The notes beneath the pieces were generated by a model. The model saw only the letters and a list, made by a program, of their open reading frames with translations, did no database searches and was not told where the DNA came from. The position numbers were made by a program, and so were the translations under genes. A DNA stretch of 64,000 nt from Betaproteobacteria bacterium (GTDB lineage Bacteria; Pseudomonadota; Gammaproteobacteria; Burkholderiales; Rhodocyclaceae). The stretch spans positions 118,718-182,717 of the forward strand of contig JADJBM010000031.1 of NCBI GenBank assembly GCA_016703785.1, written 5' to 3'. The stretch's first letter is position 1. Each line of letters begins with the position of its first letter. Below are positions 52,564 through 61,863 of the stretch, piece after piece.

Positions 52564-53318
52564 CTATAGCTGCGGGCAGGTCGCGGGCCGCCTCAGTTCG
52601 TCGCGCGCCGCCCTGTAGTCCCGACCAGAGCCGCTCCACGACCGCCCCAAAGCGCGCGAATGATTCCGACTCGACAAGATGTGCCATCTCGTGCGCCACG
52701 ACGTAAATCCAGTGCCGCGGCGGCGCATGGATCAGGCGCCAGGAAATGCGGATGCCAGTCTTTTCGCTGCAACTGCCCCAGGCGTTTGTGCGTTGGACAG
52801 CGCCATGCGCGGCAGCGGCCGGTGCAGAAGTGCGGCGTAATGGGTGGCCCGCTCCTGAACAGATCGAGCGCGCGGTTGCGCAATGCTCGGCGGGCCAGTT
52901 GCCGCAGGTCGGCATCCGGACGCGCCAGCAGGACCAGCGTCCGGCCAGGCCAGCGCACGCGATTGGCTACCTGCTTTCGACGCGCACGGCGCAATCCTCG
53001 CCAGCACCCGGATGACCGCCGTCGCAAATCGCCAGATGGCGCGCCTGGCCATGGCCATGCCACTCGTCGAGTTTCTTCAGCACCCAGGCGGCGTTGTGGC
53101 GAAGGAAACGCTCGATGTCAGCAAGCGAGGTCCGCGTGGCGGAAGTGTTGCCGACGCAATCCCGCGCTGATCGGATGGTCATGCCCAGGGTGCGCCGGCT
53201 CGAGCGGATCAGGCGATAGTCGACGATTCGCGTGCGCGAGCTGGATATGCCGCACCTGCTCCGCAGACGGGCGGCGCGAAGGAACAGCGGCAATTCAAGC
53301 TGGAAGAGAGCGCAGCAT
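52564..53318 (-). CDS. YgjP-like M48/DUF45 metallopeptidase, frameshifted
   Basis: Pieces in several frames: FQLELPLFLRAA near the start, RIVDYRLIRSSRRTLGMTI, ADIERFLRHNAAWVLKKLDE, NAWGSCSEKTGIRISWRLIH and YVVAHEMAHLVE with the HExxH zinc motif (HEMAH), then DYRAARDELRR before a stop at 52564. This is the SprT/YgjP-like DUF45 family of cytoplasmic zinc proteins with unclear substrates. The start near ATG 53318 and the exact indel positions are approximate. gloA follows after 13 bases. Confidence 0.7.
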
Positions 53319-54000
53319 CGTGTTCCCACACCTGCGGCGCCTCGGGCGGATGGTCCGAGTTGCGCAAGGAAGCGGCTCATCACGCTGCCGATCGCTTCCG
53401 GCGTATAGGGACCAGCCGCGCTATGAGGCGCAGGCGCCCGTCAGGATCGACGGCGCCCCAGGTGCCCGTTGCAAAAGACAGGCGCCAGACGGGCTTCATC
53501 ATGCCCCAGGCGCTGGCAGGCTGCTTCCAATTGCGCTTCGATGGGCCAGCCGTGCCTGAGCCTGCAGCCAGCCCCGAACACCGTCCTTGATCTGCTTTTT
53601 CCCAGCCTCCGGCGGCAGGGGCAGATGCAGGGTGCCATCGCGAAATTCGATCCTGCTGATCCCCGCTCAGGGCACAGCACAAGCTTCCTGCCCGAGAAAG
53701 GGGGAAACGCGCGCCATCCTGCCAGCGAGCCGGCAACGACAACTGGCCGCCCTGCTTGCCAGCGAGAACGCGGCGCCCTCACGCGAACGGCCTGCTCGAT
53801 CTGCGGCAAGGTCACGCCAAGCGGCGTCTCACTTGCAAGCCCTGCTCGTCCACGGACAGGATCATATTCGCGCTGCGCGAGCGGCGCAGAGCCGGAAAGG
53901 CAGGGTTTGTCGTCCAATTGAAGGGGAAAACTGCCCGCCCGAGGCCTGGCGGAAGTGCAAGGAGGCAGATCAAGCTGGGGTCGGGTTGAATCAATACCAT
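53300..54000 (-). CDS. second DUF45-like protein, apparently without the HExxH motif, frameshifted
   Basis: Fragments resemble the same family as the next gene: RSANMILSVDEQGLQV, TLPQIEQAVR, WRLSFATGTWGAVDPDGRLR and LIARLVP. Where the zinc site HExxH should come, the best frames read GSVMSRFLAQL with no His pair. Either this paralog has lost its metal site or the sequence is too damaged to tell. It appears to begin at ATG 54000, overlapping the end of plsC. Confidence 0.5.
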
Positions 54001-54755
54001 ATCGAGGCCGGCAAATGCGGCGCATTTCGCCTTCCATCGCGCTTCGGCGCGCTGCATTGGCGATCTTCCGCCTTGACAGCCCGGCCGGGTCAATGGCCGG
54101 ACCGATGCTGACTGGTTGACCGTGCCGGATACTTGATGAAGGCGCGGCGGCTCCAGAACTCGCCGGAATGAGTGCCACCGGCACGACGGCGCGCCGGTTT
54201 CACGGCTAAGGCGCCCCCGATCTTGTAGCGACGATGAGTGCCGACCGGCGATGCGCGTGCCTTCCGGCGAAAAAGGATCACCCAATAGGCCCCTGGCCGA
54301 GGCGCATCCGCCCTCTCTCACCAGCTGCCGGAGCGACTCCTTGCCGCCGGCGCGATCAATCGAGATCATGGGGGTCGCCGCCAGCGCCCAGCCGAAAAAA
54401 AGGAAGCGCGTTTCCACCCTCGCTCATCCAGACAAACAGCGTCCACGGAAAGATCATCTGCAACATGATGGTTTCCCACGCCGACTGATGCTTGGCGAGG
54501 ATGACAGAGGGCGGTCGGGAATGTTCTCGCCCGAGCACGCGCGATAGTCGATGCGCAGCAGATGCTGATCAGCCAGGTCGCCATGGTGACCCACGGCACG
54601 ACCGATTGCCGCCGCAGGCGGTGCGGCAGCGGAAAGCAGAGCATGACGAGCAGGGCATAGGGCGGCGTGATGATCACCAGCAGCAGCATGAAGAACGCAG
54701 AGCGAAGGACAACCGACAGGCTCGGCCCTGGGAGACGGGTCGTGGTCCTGCTCAT
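53991..54755 (-). CDS. plsC: 1-acyl-glycerol-3-phosphate acyltransferase, frameshifted
   Basis: Starts with a membrane segment (SVVLRSAFFMLLLVIITPPY). Later pieces are SVILAKHQSAWETIMLQMIF (catalytic His in the HxxxxD/E site), FFGWALAATPMISIDRAGGK, SPEGTRIA (FPEGTR-like motif), THRRYKIGGAL and VSIGPAIDPAGL, spread over three frames. The gene makes phosphatidic acid and is normally essential, so the breaks are probably sequencing errors. ATG 54755 overlaps the gmhB stop. The 3' end is approximate. Confidence 0.75.
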
Positions 54756-55284
54756 GCCGCTATGTGCCCTGCGGCGGCGGCAAGGTCGGGAAACACCAGC
54801 GTCTCGCGCGGCAGGTCGGGATGGTCATGCGTCTTCACGCCCTTGCCGGTCAGCACCAGGATGGGCTGTGCGCCCACTGCGGCAGCGGCCTGCAGGTCGC
54901 GCAGGCTGTCGCCTATCGCCGGCACCCCCTTGAGATCGGTGTTGTAACGCATCGCGACTTCACGCAGCATGCCCGGGCGCGGCTTGCGGCATTCGCAGGT
55001 CGACTCGGCCGCGTGCGGACAAAAGAAGATTGAGTCGATGCGCCCACCCGCCAGCGCCACCGCCTTGATCATCTTGTCGTGGATGGCGTTGAGGGTCCCC
55101 ATGTCGAACAGGCCTCGCCCGACGCCGGACAGGTTGGTCGCCACCACGACGCGGTAGCCCACTGCGTCAGGCGGGCAATCGCCTCGAGACTGCCAGGCGG
55201 CGGCAGCCATTCCTCCGGCGACTTGATGAACTGGTCGCTGTCGCGGTTGATGACGCCGTCGCGGTCGAGGATGACGAGCTTCAT
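54752..55284 (-). CDS. gmhB: D,D-heptose 1,7-bisphosphate phosphatase, one frameshift
   Basis: About 177 residues of a HAD phosphatase. The nucleophile motif is LVILDRDGVIN at the start, and the zinc loop with Cys and His is FFCPHAAESTCECRKPRPG; PAIGDSLRDLQAA is motif IV. One missing base near 55162 separates the first 41 residues from the rest. It dephosphorylates heptose bisphosphate in LPS core synthesis. It overlaps glyS by four bases at one end and plsC by four at the other. Confidence 0.88.
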
Positions 55285-57391
55285 GTGGAGAGTTTGGACA
55301 AGTCGGCGACCCGGTTCATGGCGGCATGCAGGATGGCGAGCAGGCCGAGGCGATTGGTCCGCAGGGTGGCATCGTCGACATTCACCATGACGTGATCGAA
55401 GAATTCGTCGACTGGTCCCTTCAGGGCCGCCAGCGCTTGCAGCGATGCTGCGTAGTCGCCCCGCTCAAAGGCGGCATCGGCCTTCGGCTTGACGCCGGCC
55501 AGCGCGGCATTCAATGCGACTTCCGCCGACTCTTTGAGCAGCGATGCATCTACCTTCGCCGTCTCGCCGGGACTGACTTTCTTCAGGATGTTGCCGACGC
55601 GCTTGTTGGCGGCGGCGAGGCTGGCCGCTTCCGGCAGGGCGGCGAAGGCGCGCACAGCGGCAAGCCGCTTCGGGATGTCGCCGAGTCGCTGCGGTGCCAA
55701 ACCGAGGACGGCATCCACCTCGTGCGCCGAATAGCCCTGCTCACGCAGACTGCCGGCGAGACGCTCGTAAATGAATTCAGCTAGCTGCCCGATCACCTTG
55801 TCGTCGGCGAGATTCGCTGCCTGAACAGCACATCAGGTCGGCGACAGGTCCCGCTCGATCAGCATGCGGATGACGCCCAGCGCATGACGGCGCAGCGCGA
55901 ACGGGTCCTTGTCGCCGGTGGGCACCTGTCCGATGCCGAACATGTCGGCCAATGTTTGCAGCTTGTCGGCCAGCGCAACGCATAGGCCGGCCGGCCCACG
56001 GGGCAATTCGTCGCCGGCGAAGCGCGGCTTGTAATGGTCCTCGATGGCGTCGGCGATCTCGACGGGTTCGCCGTCGTGCAGCGCGTAGTATCGGCCCATG
56101 ATGCCCTGCAGCTCGGGGAACTCGCCGACCATGTCGGTCAGCAGGTCGGCCTTCGACAGCATGGCGGCGCGGTCGGCCTGGTTCGCGAGCGTCTCGCCAC
56201 CCAGCTTGTGGCCGATTGCACGCGCCAGAGCGGCAACCCGTTCAACGCGCTCGCCCTGGGTGCCAAGCTTGTTATGGTAGACCACCTTGGCGAGACCGGG
56301 AATGCGGTCCATCAGCGATTTTTTGCGATCCTGGTCGAAGAAGAACTTGGCGTCTGCCAACCGCGGACGCACCACCCGCTCGTTGCCGCCGATCACCGCG
56401 CCCGGATCGTCCGGGCGGATGTTGCTGACGACAAGGAATTTGTTCGTCAGCTTGCCGTCCTTGAGCAGCGGGAAGTACTTCTGGTTGGCCTTCATGGTCA
56501 GGATCAGGCATTCCTGCGGCACCTCGAGAAATTCCTCCTCGAACTGGCAGGTCAGCACGTTGGGCCGTTCGACCAGCGCCGTCACCTCGTCGAGGAGCGC
56601 CTCATCCTCGATGGGCTTCAATCCCGCCTTCTCCGCGGCGTCTTTGAGTTGCCGTGCGATCTCGGCACGGCGCACGTCGAAGCCCGGGATCACCGCGCCC
56701 TCCGCTTCAATCTGCTGCGCATAAGAATCGGCATCGCGAATCGACACGACCGGATGGGCTGCCTCGAAGCGGTGGCCCTGCGTTTCGCGGCCGGCCTCGA
56801 GGCCCAGCACGGACACGGGGACGACGTCGGCACCGTGCAGCGCCACCAGCCGATGCGCAGGGCGGACGAATTTGGCGTTCGTCCAACCGTCGGCCAGCTG
56901 ATAAGTCATTACTTTCGGAATTGGCAGCGCATCGATAGCTTCTTCGATAGCGAATTCCAAACCGACTAGTAAAGTTGCCCCCTTCGCCCAAGAGCTAAGA
57001 AAAATAGCATCTACCTTTCCATCGTTCCGAACGAATAAGCGTTCTGAGCCATCCTCAGCATCTGGCCAGCAATCCGCCAATGCCTCCCTTCCAATCTTGG
57101 CAAGGCTTTTGCGAAAAGCCTCAGTCGGCTTGCCATCTACGCCAATGGCAATGGACTTTGGCATCAACTTTCTGGTGACTTCTTCATCCGGGGCGACTTC
57201 TACGACCGCACCAATATGAACAGCTAAGCGGCGGGGGAGGCAAATGAAGTTACGTTGCTATTTTCACAAAGCAAGTTTCTGGTTTTCAACGACTCGGACA
57301 ATGTCTTGGCAAAGGACTCACCAAGCCGCTTCAGCGCCTTGGGCGGTAGTTCCTCGACGAGCAGTTCGACGAGCAGGTTCTTCACGGTCAT
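55281..57391 (-). CDS. glyS: glycyl-tRNA synthetase beta subunit, frameshift and in-frame stop
   Basis: About 703 residues. The N-terminus NLLVELLVEELPPKALKRLG is typical. Near 57227 a run of five C should be six (FASP then RRLAVHIGAVVE). At 55833 a TGA interrupts an otherwise continuous frame (LIERDLSPT, then QAANLADDKVIGQLAEFIYE), best explained by two compensating indels. The C-terminal anticodon-binding domain is intact. With GlyQ it forms the tetrameric enzyme. One exact bipartite motif lies inside. Confidence 0.9.
55557..55580 (-). repeat. 24-bp bipartite motif, copy 9
   Basis: Exact match, on the coding strand of glyS, read as K-V-S-P-G-E-T-A. Confidence 0.9.
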
Positions 57392-57392
57392 C

Positions 57393-58310
57393 TCACTCCG
57401 CCCTCTTTGCCAGTTCGGCCTGCACTTCGTCGGCCCAGGCTCTCGGCGCCATCGGGAAGCCAAGGCGTGCGCGGCTGTCAACGTAGCTTCTGGCGACGCT
57501 GCGCGCCAGGTTGCGGATGCGGCCGATGTAGGCGGCGCGCTCGGTGACCGAGATGGCGCCGCGCGCGTCGAGCAGGTTGAAGGTGTGCGCGGCCTTGAGC
57601 ACCTGCTCGTAGGCCGGCAGCGCGAGCTGCTGCTCCATCAGGTGCTTCGCCTGCTTCTCGTGGGCGCCGAAGGCGGTGAGCAGGAAATCGACATCGCTGT
57701 GCTCGAAGTTGTAGGCGCTCTGCTCGACCTCGTTCTGGTGGAAGACGTCGCCGTACTTGAGGCCGGGCGCATAGACGAGGTCGAAGACGTTCTCGACACC
57801 CTGCAGGTACATCGCCAGCCGCTCGAGGCCGTAGGTGATCTCGCCGGTGATCGGCTTGCAGTCGATGCCGCCGACCTGCTGGAAGTAGGTGAATTGCGTC
57901 ACCTCCATGCCGTTCAGCCAGACTTCCCAGCCGAGGCCCCAGGCGCCCAGGGTCGGGTTCTCCCAGTCGTCCTCGACGAAGCGCACGTCGTTCTGCTTGA
58001 GGTCGAAGCCGAGCGCCTTCAGCGATTCCAGATAAAGGTCGAGGATGTTCTCCGGCGCGGGCTTAAGCACCACCTGGTACTGGTAGTAGTGCTGCATGCG
58101 GTTGGGGTTCTCGCCGTAGCGTCCGTCCTTGGGCCGGCGCGAGGGCTGCACGTAGGCGGCCTTCCACGGCTCGGGGCCGAGCGCGCGCAGAAAGGTGGCC
58201 GTGTGGCTGGTGCCGGCACCGACTTCCATGTCGTAGGGCTGCAGCAGCGCGCAGCCCTGCTGGTCCCAGAACGCCTGCAAGCGCAGGATGATTTCTTGAA
58301 ACGTGGGCAT
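57393..58310 (-). CDS. glyQ: glycyl-tRNA synthetase alpha subunit
   Basis: 305 residues, intact. TFQEIILRLQAFWDQQGCAL and YDMEVGAGTSHTATFLRALG are GlyQ signatures; motif 2 and 3 segments of class II synthetases follow. It charges tRNA-Gly together with GlyS, whose start lies two bases beyond its stop. Confidence 0.97.
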   Translation of the reverse strand: MPTFQEIILRLQAFWDQQGCALLQPYDMEVGAGTSHTATFLRALGPEPWKAAYVQPSRRPKDGRYGENPNRMQHYYQYQVVLKPAPENILDLYLESLKALGFDLKQNDVRFVEDDWENPTLGAWGLGWEVWLNGMEVTQFTYFQQVGGIDCKPITGEITYGLERLAMYLQGVENVFDLVYAPGLKYGDVFHQNEVEQSAYNFEHSDVDFLLTAFGAHEKQAKHLMEQQLALPAYEQVLKAAHTFNLLDARGAISVTERAAYIGRIRNLARSVARSYVDSRARLGFPMAPRAWADEVQAELAKRAE

Positions 58311-58375
58311 GAAACGACTGGGAGAATCGCAAAAGCGCGATTTTACAGGCTTTAACCGGTCGAGTTGCTGCCGCT

Positions 58376-59392
58376 TCAGGGATTTTCGACCTTGCGCTTG
58401 CCTCGCAGGATGGCATCGGGCTGCTGTTCGAGCAGTTCCGCCAGTTTTCGCAGAGCCTCGGCGGCACGCGCAGTTTCCTTCAAGGTTTGATTCACGTTCT
58501 GCACCGTCGGCGATTCCGCCTCGGCCAGGCTGCGCACCGCCTTGGCCGCGCCGGCGAGTTCATCGCTGGCCCGCGTCAGGTTGCGCACCAGGTCGGAGTC
58601 GGCGCCGGCCAGCGTGCCGACACGATCCGCCGCGGCTTCCAGGCGGGCCATGGCCGCCTGCGCCGCTACCAGCGCTTTGCGCATCTCCCTCAGGTCGGCG
58701 CGCGTCTCATTCAGGATCGGGCCGCTCTTGGCATCGAGCCGCGCCGCCAGCGACTCGAGGTGCTTCAAGGTCGCGTCGAGCCGGCGCGGCAGGTTGCGTG
58801 CCTCGGGCGTATTGAGCGTCTGGTTCAGGGCCTCGCCGATGGCCGCCACATCGTCGAGAAACTTGTCCATCTGGAAGCTTTGCAGCTTGGTCGTCAATTC
58901 CTGCACGGCGGTGCGGATGGTCGGAATCTCCCGGATGGCCGGATCGGTGGCGACAAAGCGTGCCGGCTTGTCCGGGTGGAAATCGAGGTCGACATAGAGC
59001 TGTCCGGTGAGGATGCTCTGCATCCTCAGGCGCGCCCGCAAGCCGCGCTGCACCAGTCGGTCGATCGTCTCGCGATCCCGCAAATCGATCTGTTCGCCGC
59101 CGCGCCCACGCACGACATGCGGCTCGACCTCGATGGTGACCGGGACAACGAAATTGTGGCTGGAATCATCGAGCCCAAGCTGGATATGCTTGACGGTTCC
59201 TACCTTGACGCCGAGGAAAACCACCGGCGCGCCCACCTGCAATCCGTGCGCCGCGCCTTCGAAATACAACACGTGGCGGCTTCGCTCGCGGAACCATTCG
59301 TCGCCGGCAACCAGCAGGATGGTCACGACGGCCAGCGCAATTGCGCCGAGGACAAAGGCGCCGATGAGGGCGGGATCAGCTCTTCGGCTCAT
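58376..59392 (-). CDS. MlaD/MCE-domain lipid transport protein
   Basis: 338 residues. One N-terminal membrane anchor (LIGAFVLGAIALAVVTILLV), one MCE domain (about 45-130; GLQVGAPVVFLGVKVG) and a long helical, coiled-coil-like C-terminal region (about 165-320). In Mla, Pqi and Let systems the MCE part forms a ring or tunnel carrying lipids through the periplasm. The long helical tail is more like PqiB or actinobacterial Mce proteins than short E. coli MlaD. The start overlaps the ATPase stop (ATGA). Confidence 0.88.
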   Translation of the reverse strand: MSRRADPALIGAFVLGAIALAVVTILLVAGDEWFRERSRHVLYFEGAAHGLQVGAPVVFLGVKVGTVKHIQLGLDDSSHNFVVPVTIEVEPHVVRGRGGEQIDLRDRETIDRLVQRGLRARLRMQSILTGQLYVDLDFHPDKPARFVATDPAIREIPTIRTAVQELTTKLQSFQMDKFLDDVAAIGEALNQTLNTPEARNLPRRLDATLKHLESLAARLDAKSGPILNETRADLREMRKALVAAQAAMARLEAAADRVGTLAGADSDLVRNLTRASDELAGAAKAVRSLAEAESPTVQNVNQTLKETARAAEALRKLAELLEQQPDAILRGKRKVENP

Positions 59393-60138
59393 GCAGTTCC
59401 CCTGGTCAAGAAATGCCGCACTTTCGGATCCCCCGACTGGAGCGCCTGACGCGGGTTGCCGGTGGCGATCATGGTATGGGTATCGGCATCGAGATAGATC
59501 GAGTCGCTGCCGATGGCAAGAATGCTGGCCAGGTCGTGGCTGATGACGACGATGGTCGCGCCCAGGCTGTCGCGCAACTCCAGGATCAGGTCGTCGAGCC
59601 GGCGCGCCGTCAGCGGGTCGAGGCCGGAGGACGGCTCGTCGATGATGAGAATTTCCGGGTCGAGCGCCATGGCGCGCGCCAGGCTGGCCCGTTTCTTCAT
59701 GCCGCCGGATAGCTCGGAAGGATAGAAGTCCTCGAAGCCGGCCAGTCCCACCAGGGCCAGCTTGAAGGAGACGATTTCGGCGATGCGCAGCGGGGAGAGA
59801 TCGACATACTCTGCGAGCGGCAGGGCGACGTTTTCCGCCAGGGTCAGCGAGCTCCACAGCGCGCCGCCCTGGAACATGATGCCGAGCCGGCGCTGCATGC
59901 GCTCCTTGTCTTCCTGAGCCACGTTCCAGAAGTCCTCCCCGCCATAGAGCACCGAGCCGCTGGCAGGGCGCTGCAAGCCGGTCAGGGCGCGCATCAGCGT
60001 GGTCTTGCCGCAGCCGTTGCCGCCCATGATGACAAAAATATCACCCTGGTTCACCCTGAACGCCAGATCCCGCTGCACGATGAAATCGCCATAGGCCATG
60101 CTCAGGCTGCGTACCTCGATGTGCGGAACGGCTTCCAC
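59389..60138 (-). CDS. MlaF-like ABC transporter ATPase
   Basis: 249 residues. Walker A GGNGCGKT (39-46), signature ELSGGMKKR (142-150), Walker B ILIIDEP (163-169), H-loop ISHD (199-202). It energises the MlaE-like permease. It starts with GTG at 60138, three bases after the permease stop. Confidence 0.92.
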   Translation of the reverse strand: MEAVPHIEVRSLSMAYGDFIVQRDLAFRVNQGDIFVIMGGNGCGKTTLMRALTGLQRPASGSVLYGGEDFWNVAQEDKERMQRRLGIMFQGGALWSSLTLAENVALPLAEYVDLSPLRIAEIVSFKLALVGLAGFEDFYPSELSGGMKKRASLARAMALDPEILIIDEPSSGLDPLTARRLDDLILELRDSLGATIVVISHDLASILAIGSDSIYLDADTHTMIATGNPRQALQSGDPKVRHFLTRGTA

Positions 60139-60141
60139 GGT

Positions 60142-61299
60142 TCAGATCTCGAGCTGGTAGTAAACAATGGTCATCACCGAAGCCGCAATGGTGATGAGCA
60201 GTATCCCGGTGACCACCGCCGACGTCGCCGCCTCGCCCACCGCCTCGGCGCTGCGGCCGCATTGCATGCCGCGCAGGCACCCGGCAAAGGCGACCATGGC
60301 GCCATACACCGTCCCCTTGGAAAGGCCCACCCAGAAGTGCTTCAGCTCCAGCGCGCGCAAGGTCTCGTTGTAATACTCGAAGAGGCTGATGTCGAAGATG
60401 AAGACCGACACCAGCAGCCCGGCCAGCATGCCGACGAAGCCGGAGTATAGCGTCAGCAGCGGCACCATCAGCATCAGGGCGAGCATGCGCGGCAGCACCA
60501 GGAAATCGATGGGCGAGATGCCGAGCGTCTTGAAGGCGTCGATCTCCTCGTTGACCTGCATGGTGCCCAGCTGGGCAGCAAAGGCCGCGCCGGTGCGCCC
60601 GGCGATGATGATGCCGGTCATCAGCGCCCCCACCTCGCGCACCATGCCGATCGCCACCAGGTCGGCAATGAATATTTGCGCCCCGACCAGGCGGAGTTGA
60701 TCGGCGCCCAGATAGGCCAGGATGAGCCCCACCAGAAAGCTGATCACCGAAACGATGGGCAGCGCGCGCGGCCCGACTTGCTCCACTTCCAGCCACATGT
60801 CGCTGACGCGGAAGCGGGCGCGCCCGCCGAGCAGGCGCATGAAGGACAGGGTGATTTCGCCGAGAAAGCGCAACATCGCCGGCGCGCCACGAAACACCTT
60901 CATGGTTGCCGTCCCCACGCGCGCGAGAAGATTCGCATCCCGCCCGCTGCGGCCGGTCACTTTCTGCTCGGGCACCGCGAAGGCCATCGCCAGCAGGCGC
61001 CGAATGCCCTCGGGCAGCCCATCCTGTTCGACCTCGATGCCCCGCGCAGCACTGGCCTTGAGCACCCCCGCCAGAAAGGTGAGCAGTCCGGAATCCCAGG
61101 CGCCCAGCGAAGTTGCATCGAATTTCAGGCGGCGCACGTCTTCACGCAGCGCCTGCTCGACAGCGGCGCGCGAAGGCAGAGCCCGATCGAGGCACCAGCG
61201 CCCGGACAGGACGACCAGCAGGCCGTCCCCGTCGACATGGCGCATCTCGAGCGTCTGCCCCGCTTCGCCGGCGGCGGACGATTCGAAAGCATTTGTCAT
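60142..61299 (-). CDS. MlaE-like permease with N-terminal STAS domain
   Basis: 385 residues. An N-terminal STAS-like domain (about 18-110; LLVVLSGRWCLDRALPS and LKFDATSLGAWDSGLLTFL) is fused to an MlaE permease (about 120-385; GMVREVGALMTGIIIAGRTG; AAQLGTMQVNEEIDAFKTLG). In E. coli the STAS subunit MlaB is separate, so this is a natural MlaB-MlaE fusion. First gene of a three-gene minus-strand operon (permease, ATPase, MCE). ATG 61299; a GTG at 61332 is an alternative. Confidence 0.9.
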   Translation of the reverse strand: MTNAFESSAAGEAGQTLEMRHVDGDGLLVVLSGRWCLDRALPSRAAVEQALREDVRRLKFDATSLGAWDSGLLTFLAGVLKASAARGIEVEQDGLPEGIRRLLAMAFAVPEQKVTGRSGRDANLLARVGTATMKVFRGAPAMLRFLGEITLSFMRLLGGRARFRVSDMWLEVEQVGPRALPIVSVISFLVGLILAYLGADQLRLVGAQIFIADLVAIGMVREVGALMTGIIIAGRTGAAFAAQLGTMQVNEEIDAFKTLGISPIDFLVLPRMLALMLMVPLLTLYSGFVGMLAGLLVSVFIFDISLFEYYNETLRALELKHFWVGLSKGTVYGAMVAFAGCLRGMQCGRSAEAVGEAATSAVVTGILLITIAASVMTIVYYQLEI

Positions 61300-61429
61300 T
61301 GACGAATCGTAATCTGGGAACGCCGCGGTCACAAGTCCATGGCGTCATCAATCAATTGTCGGTCCTGCGACTGTGCAGGAAGGAGGGATGGGGTAACATT
61401 CTCCCGTTCCAACACATGCGGAGCTAGCG

Positions 61430-61750
61430 ATGGGCTGTCACGTCACGATCGTCACCACCAAAGGTGAGCGGCATGAGTTCGAGTTGCATGACGCCGATCT
61501 CATCGGCATGGATGCGCGCAAGGCACAGGAATGGCTGGGCCATGAGTTCGAGTCGGCCGGTTGCGTACCCACCAATCCCGTCGGCAAGCTGTTGCTGGCC
61601 GACAAGATCCTCTGCCTGGCGAAGACACAGAAGGATGCCGCCTATGCCAATCCCTCGCCCTGGGTAAAGAGTTTCGTTCGCGCTGCGGCCGCCGCCATCG
61701 GCCGCTCCGTCCTTACCATCGACCTCGGCAACCATTCCCTAGGGTATTGA
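61430..61750 (+). CDS. small conserved protein of unknown function
   Basis: 106 residues, no signal peptide or membrane segment. GCHVTIVTTKGERHEFELHD at the start and WVKSFVRAAAAAIGRSV near the end suggest a small alpha/beta protein. GGAG lies six bases before the ATG at 61430. It stands between the Mla-like operon and lnt. No family recognised. Confidence 0.7.
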   Translation: MGCHVTIVTTKGERHEFELHDADLIGMDARKAQEWLGHEFESAGCVPTNPVGKLLLADKILCLAKTQKDAAYANPSPWVKSFVRAAAAAIGRSVLTIDLGNHSLGY

Positions 61751-61755
61751 GCCTG

Positions 61756-61785
61756 AAAAAAGAACGGGGGCCGAAGCCCCCGTTC
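61756..61785 (-). terminator. intrinsic terminator of the corC-lnt operon
   Basis: A 10-bp stem (61762-61771 and 61776-61785) that on the minus strand has a TTCG tetraloop and is followed by six T (61756-61761 on the plus strand are A). A textbook terminator about 80 bases after lnt. Confidence 0.85.
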
Positions 61786-61797
61786 CCCTCCTCCCAC

Positions 61798-61848
61798 GTC
61801 AGGCGTTATCCGCCTGACTTGCCTGAATTCGAGGCCGAATTCTCAGGC
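61798..61848. repeat. two consecutive hairpins downstream of lnt
   Basis: GTCAGGCG with CGCCTGAC (61798-61805, 61811-61818), then a bulged GCCTGAATTCG hairpin (61821-61831 with 61836-61848). They lie between the lnt stop and its terminator and may protect the mRNA end. Confidence 0.55.
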
Positions 61849-61863
61849 CATCCGCTCAACAGG

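Noticed and set aside
55833..55835. Selenocysteine or programmed read-through TGA in glyS
   Set aside because: No SECIS-like structure is apparent, GlyS is not a selenoprotein, and the local sequence is better explained by two compensating indels in an error-rich region.
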